DNA of 64,000 nucleotides from DAIMZI01 sp036734025 (GTDB lineage: Bacteria; Pseudomonadota; Alphaproteobacteria; Rhizobiales; Rhodomicrobiaceae): assembly GCA_036734025.1 (NCBI GenBank), contig DAIMZI010000012.1, forward strand, positions 23,910-87,909, written 5' to 3'. Position numbers and translations under genes: made by a program. Every line of letters starts with the position of its first letter. Position 1 is the first letter of the stretch. Positions 17,126-25,290 of this stretch are shown piece after piece. The notes under the pieces were generated by a model. That model had not been told where the DNA came from. It searched no databases and saw only the letters and a program-made list of their open reading frames with translations.

Positions 17126-18546
17126 TCAGCGCGGCAGGATGAATTCCTGCTCGGGATAGATGCGGTGCGGATTGCGGATCTGATCGCGGTTCGAACGGAA
17201 TATCTTGGTGTAGCGAATGCCCGATCCATAATGGCGTTCGGCAATATGCCAAAGCGTGTCGCCCCGGCGCACGACAATTGCACGCTCACCCGGCTCTTCC
17301 GGCTTGGCCATGCGCTCGTCATCAGCCAGTGCCGGCGGCTCGGCCTCCTCAGACAAGGCGGCGGCGCGCGTCTCGGTGGGCGCAAGTCCGTCGGTCCGCG
17401 ATGCCCCCGCATCGGGCTGGGCCGGTCTGACATCGGCGCTTCGCTCGGGCGCTGCAGCGGATGCAGACGCAGCAGCCGGGGCCGGCGTTCTGGCCGCGGA
17501 AAGCTCGGGCCGGTCAAAATTCACTTCGGCGCGCGCCAGCACCTTTCCGGTTTCGGGATGAAGCTGGTCGGCACGCAGCGCCAGTTGGCCGGCCTCGCTT
17601 ACTTCTGAAAGCGAGAATGTCCACGCACCTGTATCATCGGCATTGGCCGCCCCGACGAAGACATTGTTGATGTAAATCGCAACGCGCGACCCCGAACCGG
17701 CCATGCCGCTCATGAACAGGCGTCCGCCCGCGGCATCGTCTTCAAAGTCGATGGCCGAGAAAGTGACTTGCTCAGCGCTTGCCGGCGCGTCCGCAGGTTC
17801 AGCCACGCGAGCTGGGTCTTGTGCGCCTGCCGGCTCCTGTGTGCTTGCGGTTTCCTGTTCGCCAGAAGGTTCCTGAGCGCCGGGCAGTTCTTGAGCCTCG
17901 CGCGNNNNNNNNNNNNNNNNNNNNNNNNNNNNNNNNNNNNNNNNNNNNNNNNNNNNNNNNNNNNNNNNNNNNNNNNNNNNNNNNNNNNNNNNNNNNNNNN
18001 NNNNGGCGATTCTTGCGCCGCGGCAATGCGCCGATCATCATCGTTGGTCGTGTCAGGCAGAGAGGACGCGCTCGCCGCCGACTGCAACACCCTGGTGGCC
18101 TCGCCTTCGCCAGAAAGCGCAACCAACGCCGGCTCGCTATCACCCGAGATCGATACCGCCACCCGCTGGGACGATACGATGACGCGGCCATCATCCGGGG
18201 AGCGCGCGGAAAGCCCTAGCGAATGTTCCCCGCGGCTCAGCGGCTTTTCGGGAACCAGCACCCACGCGCCGTCAAATTCCGCCTTCGTCTCGCCTAGCAC
18301 GCTGTCGCCGCTTTTGATCTGCACGCTCCAGCCCGGCGGCGCCATGCCCGCGATGACAACCTCGCCGGTGCGTTCAACGCGCACCACGTCAAAGCTGGGC
18401 GCAAGCGCCTGGTCCTGAGCCGGCTCGGTTGTCGTCTCGCGCACTTCGCGGCGGAATGGCCATTCCCCAAGCTGAATGAAATAGGCCGCCGATCCACCGA
18501 TCAGCGCCAGCAACAGCAAGACAACGAGAACCCGGAACCGTTTCAT
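17126..18546 (-). CDS. LysM-domain envelope protein with internal hexapeptide repeat, interrupted by assembly gap
   Basis: Probably anchored in the inner membrane and reaching into the periplasm, where its LysM domain binds peptidoglycan. The N-terminus from the ATG at 18546 has one membrane helix (LVVLLLLALIGGSAAYFI), then an Ig-like region with GEVVIAGMAPPGWSVQI. Before and after the 100-N gap there is glutamine- and glutamate-rich low-complexity sequence. A second Ig-like part (AIYINNVFVGAANADDTGAW) and a Pro/Ala linker follow, and the last 50 residues are the LysM domain (RRGDTLWHIAERHYGSG). The two sides of the gap are in different frames for a 100-base gap, so that gap length is not real. 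Family members occur next to housekeeping genes in alphaproteobacteria; exact role unknown. Confidence 0.85.
17905..18004. other. Assembly gap (100 N)
   Basis: Exactly 100 N, the conventional filler for unknown length. It sits within the low-complexity repeat of the LysM gene. For the reading frame to continue without a frameshift, the missing length must leave remainder 2 on division by 3, which 100 does not. Confidence 0.98.
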
Positions 18547-18850
18547 TCAAACCACCAAGCTACCCCAAACCAACAGGCCAACCATTCAGGCCGGGCCCGC
18601 ACCAAGTCGGTTACGCCTCTAAACCGCGCCTGCGCCGCATCTGTTCAGGCTGAGCGTGCAGTTTTTCGCTCTCGCGTGCAACCGCACCGTGACCATAAAG
18701 ATCAGTTCATTAGATGTATACAAAGCCACAGTGCCACGCAACCAGCCAGGACGTGCACTGATGCTTTAGCGGATGCGCCACAGCCTGCGCCCGACTTGTT
18801 GGCGCCATGAATTGACGCCATTTAGCAGGGAGTTAATGAAAAGGGCTCAA
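18547..18850. other. Divergent intergenic region between the LysM and LOG-family genes
   Basis: 304 bases without a convincing gene. It holds the promoters of both divergent genes. No operator, hairpin terminator or riboswitch was recognised. Confidence 0.4.
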
Positions 18851-19447
18851 ATGACGCGATCTGGCGATATTGTCGATGTGTGTGTCTATTGCGGTTCGGG
18901 CACAGGGCGAAACCCGGTCTACGCGCAAGCCGCGCATACGCTGGGCGTGACACTCGCGCATGCGGGCATGAACCTTGTCTATGGCGGAGGCAGCCAGGGC
19001 TTGATGGGGCTTGTCGCACGCGCCGCCAGGAGCGAAGGCGCGAAGGTCACGGGCATCATCCCGCGCAATCTGATGGCGCGTGAGCGTCCCGATAGCGATC
19101 TGGATGAATTGATCATCACCGAGGATCTGCATGAGCGCAAGATGGCGATGTTTGATCGCTCGGATGCGTTCGTCGCCCTGCCCGGCGGTCTTGGCACGCT
19201 GGAGGAACTGGTCGAACAGCTCACCTGGGGGCAACTGAACCTGCACACCAAGCCAACGATCATCGTCAACGTGAACGATTACTGGCGACCGCTGCTGGCG
19301 CTGTTTGATCAGATGCGCCGCCAGAATTTCATCCGCAAGGGCCTCAAGCCCCATTTCGAGGTTGTCAGCGAGGCGAGCGATGTTGTGCCGCTGCTTCGCG
19401 GTATACCCGCAGGTCAGGCCATGCCGGAGATGGACAAGTTCGTGTGA
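18851..19447 (+). CDS. LOG-family protein (TIGR00730; nucleoside 5'-monophosphate phosphoribohydrolase type)
   Basis: Rossmann-fold enzyme related to plant LONELY GUY, which releases cytosine- or adenine-type bases from nucleoside 5'-monophosphates; bacterial members are often annotated as cytokinin riboside phosphoribohydrolases. The protein has VCVYCGSGTG, VYGGGSQGLMGLVA and the diagnostic LPGGLGTLEEL with the following E. Starts at 18773, 18836 and 18851 are possible; 18851 (MTRSGDIVDV) has AAGGG six bases upstream and gives 198 residues, as in the family, while 18836 also has a fair site. The gene ends 129 bases before htpX. The physiological substrate in bacteria is usually not known. 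Confidence 0.88.
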   Translation: MTRSGDIVDVCVYCGSGTGRNPVYAQAAHTLGVTLAHAGMNLVYGGGSQGLMGLVARAARSEGAKVTGIIPRNLMARERPDSDLDELIITEDLHERKMAMFDRSDAFVALPGGLGTLEELVEQLTWGQLNLHTKPTIIVNVNDYWRPLLALFDQMRRQNFIRKGLKPHFEVVSEASDVVPLLRGIPAGQAMPEMDKFV

Positions 19448-19576
19448 AATGGTCGCGCTTCAGGCCAGAGCGATTGTGAGGCCGGGACGACCTCCCCATT
19501 TCAAGGGGCGTGTTGGATTTGATCCCCTGGGCCCGCTTGCTCATTCGGGCCTGCCGAAACTGGTGCGAACGCAACG

Positions 19577-20539
19577 ATGATATCGCGCGTCTTGTCTTTC
19601 CTCAGCGGTGAGCCGTCGCCCGGCATCCGCAACATCCTCCATTCGGTGATCCTTGTGGGGGGCATCGCCCTGCTGGCGGCGACCAGCGCTTTCCTGTTTT
19701 TTGGCTGGGTGGGCGTGTTGTGGACCTTCATCGGGGTGGGCGTGGTGATCCTCATCAGCCCGCGGATCGCGCCTCAAGCCATCATGCGCATGTATCAGGC
19801 GCGCCCGATTGATCCCAAAAGCGGCACGCGGGTAACCAAGCTGGTGGAGGCGCTGGCGCGCCGCGCCGATCTGCCGCGCGCACCATCCGTCTTCGTCATA
19901 CCCAGCAACATGATCAACGCCTTTGCACTCGGCAGCCGGGACAGCGCCACGATCGCCCTGACCACCGGCATGCTCACCCGGCTCGACACGCGCCAGCTAA
20001 CAGGCGTGCTAGCCCACGAGATCAGCCATATCAGGAACGGCGATCTGTGGATCATGAATGTCGCCGACATCTTCAGCCGCATCACGCTGCTGCTGGCTTA
20101 CATGGCGATGTTTGTCGTCGTCCTGGCTCTTCTGGGCGGGGTCAGCCTGCCGCTGATCCCGATCCTGCTGCTGCTCGGCGCGCCGACCGTTTCGACCCTC
20201 CTGCAACTGGCGCTGTCGCGCAGTCGCGAATATGACGCTGATGCCGGTGGCGCGCGCCTTTCAGGCGACCCGGAAGGTCTGGCGTTGGCGCTCACACATC
20301 TGGAGCGCACGCAGGGACGCATGTGGGAACACATGGCGACGCCGGGGCGCGGCGTGCCGGCGCCGTCGATCCTGCGTACGCATCCCGACACCGAAGAGCG
20401 GGTCCGCAGGCTCCTGAGCATGGACCGTGGCGGCCTGAAACTGCCGCCAATTCCGGACGAAACAGACGATGTCTTTTCCGCGCTCCATCCCGGGCAGACG
20501 CGCCCGCGCTTTCGCTGGCACACCGGCCTGTGGTACTGA
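19577..20539 (+). CDS. htpX: Membrane zinc metalloprotease HtpX-like (M48)
   Basis: Inner-membrane protease that helps degrade damaged membrane proteins. Two hydrophobic segments (about residues 20-60) precede the cytoplasmic catalytic part. The zinc site HEISH is at residues 147-151 and the third ligand is in SREYDADAGGARL. Two further hydrophobic stretches lie between them. The 320 residues fit the M48B family. The N-terminus from the ATG at 19577 has a poor ribosome site, but no better in-frame ATG is close. It is convergent with the DUF423 gene. Confidence 0.92.
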   Translation: MISRVLSFLSGEPSPGIRNILHSVILVGGIALLAATSAFLFFGWVGVLWTFIGVGVVILISPRIAPQAIMRMYQARPIDPKSGTRVTKLVEALARRADLPRAPSVFVIPSNMINAFALGSRDSATIALTTGMLTRLDTRQLTGVLAHEISHIRNGDLWIMNVADIFSRITLLLAYMAMFVVVLALLGGVSLPLIPILLLLGAPTVSTLLQLALSRSREYDADAGGARLSGDPEGLALALTHLERTQGRMWEHMATPGRGVPAPSILRTHPDTEERVRRLLSMDRGGLKLPPIPDETDDVFSALHPGQTRPRFRWHTGLWY

Positions 20540-20584
20540 GCTTGTCCGCCGATGCATACGCACCATCACGCGACACCGGGCAGC

Positions 20585-21004
20585 TCACTCGCCCTCGCGG
20601 CGCCGCGATGACATGCCCGGCAGGCCGAATGCGCAAAGCGCCATCAGCCCCCAGCCGACCATCAGGCTCAGGCCCCCGGCGGGCACGATAGAGGCGCCCG
20701 GCGCAAAGCCCCTGATCGCCTGGAAATACAGCCCGCCGGCAAAAAGCACCGTGCCGAACACGAAGGCGACCCCGGCAAGCTGGGCGAACCAGCCCGTGCG
20801 CCCGGCGCGGTAGCGATCGAGCGACACCAGCCAGGCGATGGCCAGCAGGGCGGCGACGTGCAACACGTGATAGCGCAGGGCGGTGTCATAGATCGCCTGC
20901 GCCAGCGGATCGCGCACCAGCCCCATGTGCCAGCCGGCAAAGCCGGCAAACACCACGCCAAGGCCCATCAAGGCCGCGATGAAGACCCAGAACCGGTATG
21001 ACAT
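20585..21004 (-). CDS. DUF423 membrane protein
   Basis: Small integral membrane protein with four hydrophobic helices, the usual shape of DUF423. The function of the family is not established. The 139 residues begin MSYRFWVFIAALMGLGVVF, with the helices DTALRYHVLHVAALLAIAWL and the GLYFQAIRG loop typical of the family. The frame is open to 21148, but the ATG at 21004 has GGAG six bases upstream. It follows cimA on the same strand with a 38-base gap, so it may be the last gene of a four-gene unit (23418 to 20585). Confidence 0.85.
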   Translation of the reverse strand: MSYRFWVFIAALMGLGVVFAGFAGWHMGLVRDPLAQAIYDTALRYHVLHVAALLAIAWLVSLDRYRAGRTGWFAQLAGVAFVFGTVLFAGGLYFQAIRGFAPGASIVPAGGLSLMVGWGLMALCAFGLPGMSSRRREGE

Positions 21005-21042
21005 GACATCTCCGCTTGCCCTCTTTGCCCGCTTGCGTGATT

Positions 21043-22689
21043 TCACGCCGCGGCCAGATCGTCCTTGAGCAGCTTGTAGGTGATCGAATCGACCAGCGCC
21101 TCGAACGAGGCATCGACGATATTGGGCGACACGCCGACCGTGATCCATCGGCGCTGGGTGGACCGGTCGAGCGTCTCGATAAGCACCCGCGTCACGGCGT
21201 CGGTGCCCCCGGTCAGGATACGCACCTTGTAATCGACGAGTTGCAGTTCCTCGATCTGCTGCTGATAGACGCCCAGATCCTTGCGCAGCGCCTGATCGAG
21301 CGCATGCACAGGGCCATTGCCCTCGCCCACGCTCATCGCCTCGTGTTCATCGATGCTGACCTTGACGGTGGCTTCCGAAACGGTGACCAGCTCGCCCATG
21401 GCATTATGCCGACGCTCCACCGTCACCCGGAAGCGATCGACGCGGAAATAGACCGGCACATTGCCGAAATGACGTCTGGCGAGCAATTCGAATGAGGCAT
21501 CCGCCCCTTCGTAGGCATAACCGATCGCCGCCTTTTCCTTGACCTCATCGAGCAGCGAGCCGACGCGCGGATCATCGGCGACAGCCGCAATGCCAAGCCG
21601 CTCAAGCTCGGCAAGAATGTTCGAGCGCCCCGCCTGGTCCGACACCAGCAGCAGCCGGGCATTGCCGACCGCTTCAGGTGCGACATGCTCATAGGTGCGC
21701 GGGTCCTTCTGCACCGCAGAGACGTGAATGCCGCCCTTATGCGCAAAGGCCGCCTCGCCGACATAAGGCGCGGTGCGATCGGGTGCGCGGTTCTGCACCT
21801 CGTCGAGAAAGCGTGACGTCTGGGTCAGTGTGCGCAGTCTCTGGGGCGTGACGCCGGTCTGGAAGCGCTCCTTGTAGGGCGATTTCAGGACGAGGGTGGG
21901 GATCAGCGATGTGAGGTTGGCATTTCCGCAGCGCTCGCCCAGCCCGTTCAGCGTACCTTGCACCTGACGCACCCCGGCGAGCACCGCAGCAAGCGTGTTG
22001 GCCACTGCATTGTCGGTGTCGTTATGGGTGTGGATGCCCAGCCGCTCACCCGGCGCGCGCGTGCAGACATGCGTGACGATCGCCTCCACCTCATCGGGCA
22101 TCGTGCCGCCATTGGTGTCGCACAGCACCACCCAGCGCGCACCGGCATCGAGCGCGGCGCTGACGCATGCCAGCGCATAATCGGGATTGGCCTTGTAGCC
22201 ATCGAAGAAATGTTCGCAATCGACCAGCGCCTCGCGCCCGCTTGCAATGATGGCTTCGACCGATTCGGCAATGGACTGAAGATTTTCCTCGTTGGAAATG
22301 CCGAGCGCAACCCGCACATGATAGTCCCAGGACTTGGCGACCAGACACACTGCGGCAGCAGGCGTATCCAGCACGGCACGAAAACCGGGATCGTTCGATA
22401 CCGAGCGGCCGGCGCGCTTGGTCATGCCGAACGCCGTCAGACGCGCCAGGGCCAGCGGCGGCGGATCGGCAAAGAACGCGGTGTCGGTGGGATTTGCGCC
22501 GGGATATCCGCCTTCCAGATAATCGATCCCCAGCGCATCTAGTCGCGCGGCGATGAGGCGCTTGTCCTCGACGGAAAAATCGACCCCGAGCGTCTGCGCC
22601 CCGTCGCGCAGCGTCGTGTCGAACAGAAAGAGCCGGTCTTTCGGGGGGGCGTCGATACTCATTGCTCGATACTCATTTTCGATACTCAT
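21043..22689 (-). CDS. cimA: (R)-citramalate synthase
   Basis: Condenses pyruvate and acetyl-CoA to (R)-citramalate, the threonine-independent entry to isoleucine synthesis. The catalytic domain has the HMGL-like signature LFDTTLRDGAQTLGVDFS and the metal ligands in GIHTHNDTDNAVANTLAA. The C-terminal half after about residue 400 forms the LeuA-type allosteric domain (isoleucine feedback in this family). The length of 548 and the sequence fit the TIGR00977 group, not 2-isopropylmalate synthase. Three copies of ATGAGTATCGA lie at the 5' end; the first (22689) and third (22662) are in frame, so the true start may be 22662. It follows an SMR transporter gene 22 bases upstream. Confidence 0.92.
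   Translation of the reverse strand: MSIENEYRAMSIDAPPKDRLFLFDTTLRDGAQTLGVDFSVEDKRLIAARLDALGIDYLEGGYPGANPTDTAFFADPPPLALARLTAFGMTKRAGRSVSNDPGFRAVLDTPAAAVCLVAKSWDYHVRVALGISNEENLQSIAESVEAIIASGREALVDCEHFFDGYKANPDYALACVSAALDAGARWVVLCDTNGGTMPDEVEAIVTHVCTRAPGERLGIHTHNDTDNAVANTLAAVLAGVRQVQGTLNGLGERCGNANLTSLIPTLVLKSPYKERFQTGVTPQRLRTLTQTSRFLDEVQNRAPDRTAPYVGEAAFAHKGGIHVSAVQKDPRTYEHVAPEAVGNARLLLVSDQAGRSNILAELERLGIAAVADDPRVGSLLDEVKEKAAIGYAYEGADASFELLARRHFGNVPVYFRVDRFRVTVERRHNAMGELVTVSEATVKVSIDEHEAMSVGEGNGPVHALDQALRKDLGVYQQQIEELQLVDYKVRILTGGTDAVTRVLIETLDRSTQRRWITVGVSPNIVDASFEALVDSITYKLLKDDLAAA
22653..22689. repeat. Three direct copies of a 10-bp motif covering the cimA start codons
   Basis: The plus-strand motif CGATACTCAT occurs at 22653-22662, 22667-22676 and 22680-22689, at 14- and 13-base spacing. 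On the gene strand each copy is ATGAGTATCG. Copies one and three share the cimA frame. Copy two opens a five-codon frame (MSIEQ) whose TGA overlaps the third ATG. Confidence 0.9.
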
Positions 22690-22711
22690 GACCTTGTCCG
22701 CGTGGGTGGCC

Positions 22712-23044
22712 TCATCGCGCGACGCCCGACAGGTTCAACCCGATGATGCCGACTACGATCAGGCCGATCGAGACCAGCCTCAAGATGGTGATCTGGTCAC
22801 CGAAGAAGACCACACCGATGATGGCGACCAGACTGACCCCAAGGCCGGCCCAGATCGCATAGACCACGCTCAGATCGAGATGGCGCATCGACAGGCCCAG
22901 CAGCGTGAAGCTGATCACGTAAAACCCAACGACGAGGGCGCCGTAGCCAAGCACGGTACGCTCGGGCTGAAATGTCAGCTTCAGGAACGAGGTCCCCAGC
23001 ACTTCGAAGAGGATCGAGGCAAGCAGATAGGCCCAATGAATCAT
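22712..23044 (-). CDS. Small multidrug resistance (SMR/EmrE-type) transporter
   Basis: Four-helix inner-membrane exporter that acts as a dimer and exchanges protons for cationic compounds, or guanidinium in the SugE branch. The conserved glutamate of the first helix is in LASILFEVLGTSFLKL (about residue 14). Further helices contain VVYAIWAGLGVSLVAIIGVVFFGD, the usual SMR signature. The 110 residues match the family. The gene overlaps the upstream membrane protein gene by four bases (ATGA) and lies 22 bases before cimA, so the three are probably one unit. Substrate cannot be told. Confidence 0.9.
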   Translation of the reverse strand: MIHWAYLLASILFEVLGTSFLKLTFQPERTVLGYGALVVGFYVISFTLLGLSMRHLDLSVVYAIWAGLGVSLVAIIGVVFFGDQITILRLVSIGLIVVGIIGLNLSGVAR

Positions 23045-23418
23045 GCGACCTGCCTGATGCGGGTCCCACGCGCCTTTTGCGCCGTCTCGGCGCGGGCCCG
23101 GTCAGCGTCGCGCTCGGCAAATTCATCGCGCTTGAGTACATAGACCAGGCCGGCGGCGGCAAGGCCCGACAGCAAGGCCAGCTTCAGCGAGCCGGCCGGC
23201 GCGGCAAACATCTGGCCGAGGATCTGGACGAAAAAGCCGGCGAGCATGATGCCGAGGCCAAAGCGCAGGTCGACGCGGCGTTCACACGCGCCGAGCAGGG
23301 CGTCCGGGCCAGCCGGCTGACCCGGAGTGCCAGGAACCGGCGCCAGGGCAAAGGCGCGGATGAGGATGATCATGCCCAGGGCATTGAAGATCAGGCCGAT
23401 GAGTTGGAATGTAACCAT
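23041..23418 (-). CDS. Membrane protein of unknown function, coupled to SMR gene
   Basis: Family not recognised. The 125 residues begin with a hydrophobic helix (VTFQLIGLIFNALGMIILI), then a hydrophilic loop with PGTPGQPAGPD, two more helices (LGIMLAGFFVQILGQMF and LKLALLSGLAAAGLVYVL) and a charged tail. The ATG at 23418 has GGAG eight bases upstream. It overlaps the SMR gene by four bases and probably starts the unit that runs to cimA and DUF423. It may be a partner of the SMR protein, but this rests only on the overlap. Confidence 0.65.
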   Translation of the reverse strand: MVTFQLIGLIFNALGMIILIRAFALAPVPGTPGQPAGPDALLGACERRVDLRFGLGIMLAGFFVQILGQMFAAPAGSLKLALLSGLAAAGLVYVLKRDEFAERDADRARAETAQKARGTRIRQVA

Positions 23419-23628
23419 GGCGGTTCTCCGGTCGTGGATCGTGGCGGCACATCTGGCGCGAAGGCCGCTCCCATACAGGACAGCGCCGCTACGTTTTGAT
23501 CAAGACTATTCGGTTGCGCGGGTGGGCAGACGCCGTGCGCGCGCAACAATCCGGAATAGCTCAAATATCGTTCAAATTGTCTTTCGTTTTGCTGCCACTT
23601 GACCACGCGGGCGAAAAAAATGCCGCGA

Positions 23629-25032
23629 TCAGCGGGCGATCTCCCATGTGGTGGTGATCTCGCCGGTCTGCGGGTTCTTGCTGTCCATCAGCCTTATGCC
23701 CATCGCGGAGAGTTCGTCTCGGATGCGATCGGCTTCGGCGAAGTTCTTGGCCATGCGCGCTTGCACGCGCGCTTCGATCATCTCCTTGATCTCATCGTTT
23801 CCGATCCTGATTTCATATCCCACGAGAAAGTCGTCCTGCTTCTCATTATTATAAAGATTGAAAAATTGCAGGCTGGCTTTGAGCCGACGCACATCTTTGA
23901 CTGATCCTGATTTGGCCAAACCATGCATGACCGCGATGGCTTCTGGCGTATTTACATCATCAGACAAGGCGGCGACGACCTCGCCAAACGGCTCATCGTC
24001 AGCAGGCGCCTCGTGGAGAATGCTCGCCCAATCCGTCAGTGCCTTGCGTGCACTCACGAGCTTTTCAGCGGTCCAGTCGATCGGCTGGCGATAGTGCGTG
24101 CTCAGCATTGCAAGGCGAATGACGCTGCCATGCCACATATTGCCGCCGAAGTTGCGGGTCTCCCTGAGGTCGCGCACGGTTATGAAGTTGCCCAGGGACT
24201 TGGACATCTTCTCGCCCTCGACCATAAGATAGCCGTTGTGCATCCAGACATTGGCCATCAACCCGGTGCCGTGCGCGCAGCAGCTTTGCGCGACCTCGTT
24301 TTCATGATGCGGGAATTGCAGGTCGATGCCGCCGCCGTGGATGTCAAAGGTCTCGCCGAGCAGCGCCGCGCTCATGGTCGAGCATTCCAGATGCCAGCCC
24401 GGACGCCCCCGGCCCCACGGGCTGTCCCAGCCCGGCTCGTCTTCTGATGACGGCTTCCACAGCACGAAATCCATTGGCCCGCGCTTGTAGGGCGCAACGT
24501 CCACCCGCGCGCCGGCCTTCATCTCATCCAGCGGGCGGCGCGACAGGCTGCCATAATCTGGCCACGCCGACACGTCGAACAGCACATGCCCCTCGGCCTC
24601 ATAGGCGCAGCCATTGTCGATCAACTGCCGGATCATGCCGATCATATCGGGCTGACCGTCGCGGCGCACATAGTCGGTGGCGCGCGGCTCGTGGTCAGGC
24701 GGCAGGCAGCCCAGCGCGGCCATGTCGGCGTGAAACTGTGCGGTGGTTCGCTCGGTCAGTTCGCCGATGGTCACGCCTTCCTGGGCGGCGCGCGCGTTGA
24801 TCTTGTCGTCCACATCGGTGATGTTGCGCGCGTAGGTGACGTTCTCCGGCCCGTTCATGTGCCGGAGCAGGCGGTAGAGCACATCGAACACGATCACCGG
24901 CCGCGCATTGCCGATATGCGCATGGTCATAGACCGTCGGCCCGCAGACATACATGCGCACGCCCTTCGCCGGGTCGAGCGGTGCAAACTCGTCTTTTTTG
25001 CGCGTGCGGGTATTGTAAAGCTTCAGACTCAC
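23629..25032 (-). CDS. cysS: Cysteinyl-tRNA synthetase
   Basis: Charges tRNA-Cys with cysteine in the cytoplasm. Class I motifs are complete: the zinc-binding cysteine in YVCGPTVYD, the HIGH-type HIGNARP, and KMSKS in GEKMSKSLGNF. The 467 residues fit the family. The start is a GTG at 25032 with GGAGGG about nine bases upstream; the protein opens MSLKLYNTRTRKKDEF as in homologs. After the stop, on the gene strand, there is a short 4-bp hairpin and a run of seven T (23614-23620), a weak terminator. It is divergent from the DUF2865 gene. Confidence 0.95.
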   Translation of the reverse strand: MSLKLYNTRTRKKDEFAPLDPAKGVRMYVCGPTVYDHAHIGNARPVIVFDVLYRLLRHMNGPENVTYARNITDVDDKINARAAQEGVTIGELTERTTAQFHADMAALGCLPPDHEPRATDYVRRDGQPDMIGMIRQLIDNGCAYEAEGHVLFDVSAWPDYGSLSRRPLDEMKAGARVDVAPYKRGPMDFVLWKPSSEDEPGWDSPWGRGRPGWHLECSTMSAALLGETFDIHGGGIDLQFPHHENEVAQSCCAHGTGLMANVWMHNGYLMVEGEKMSKSLGNFITVRDLRETRNFGGNMWHGSVIRLAMLSTHYRQPIDWTAEKLVSARKALTDWASILHEAPADDEPFGEVVAALSDDVNTPEAIAVMHGLAKSGSVKDVRRLKASLQFFNLYNNEKQDDFLVGYEIRIGNDEIKEMIEARVQARMAKNFAEADRIRDELSAMGIRLMDSKNPQTGEITTTWEIAR

Positions 25033-25290
25033 GTCTCGCCCTCCCGGCGGCGGGCGGTGCGTCTCGAATTTTATTGGGGCAAAAGACGGCCGCGCGCCAG
25101 CGTCGCTATGTCAGCCAGCGATGATAATGTAGCAAAAATTGCAGATGGCCGCGTTGGTCATGACGCGACGATTGGCAGGTTTTGGCGCGTCGGTCAAGAT
25201 CGCTTTCGCATGAGTGCGGGACATCTTATGCATCGCCACGCGCAGCAAATCTTTGTAAGGTAGGTGCGGAATAAAACGGTGAAGAGATCG

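Noticed and set aside
23614..23635. Terminator of cysS
   Set aside because: There are seven T but the stem is only 4 bp and overlaps the stop codon, too weak to list as a feature.
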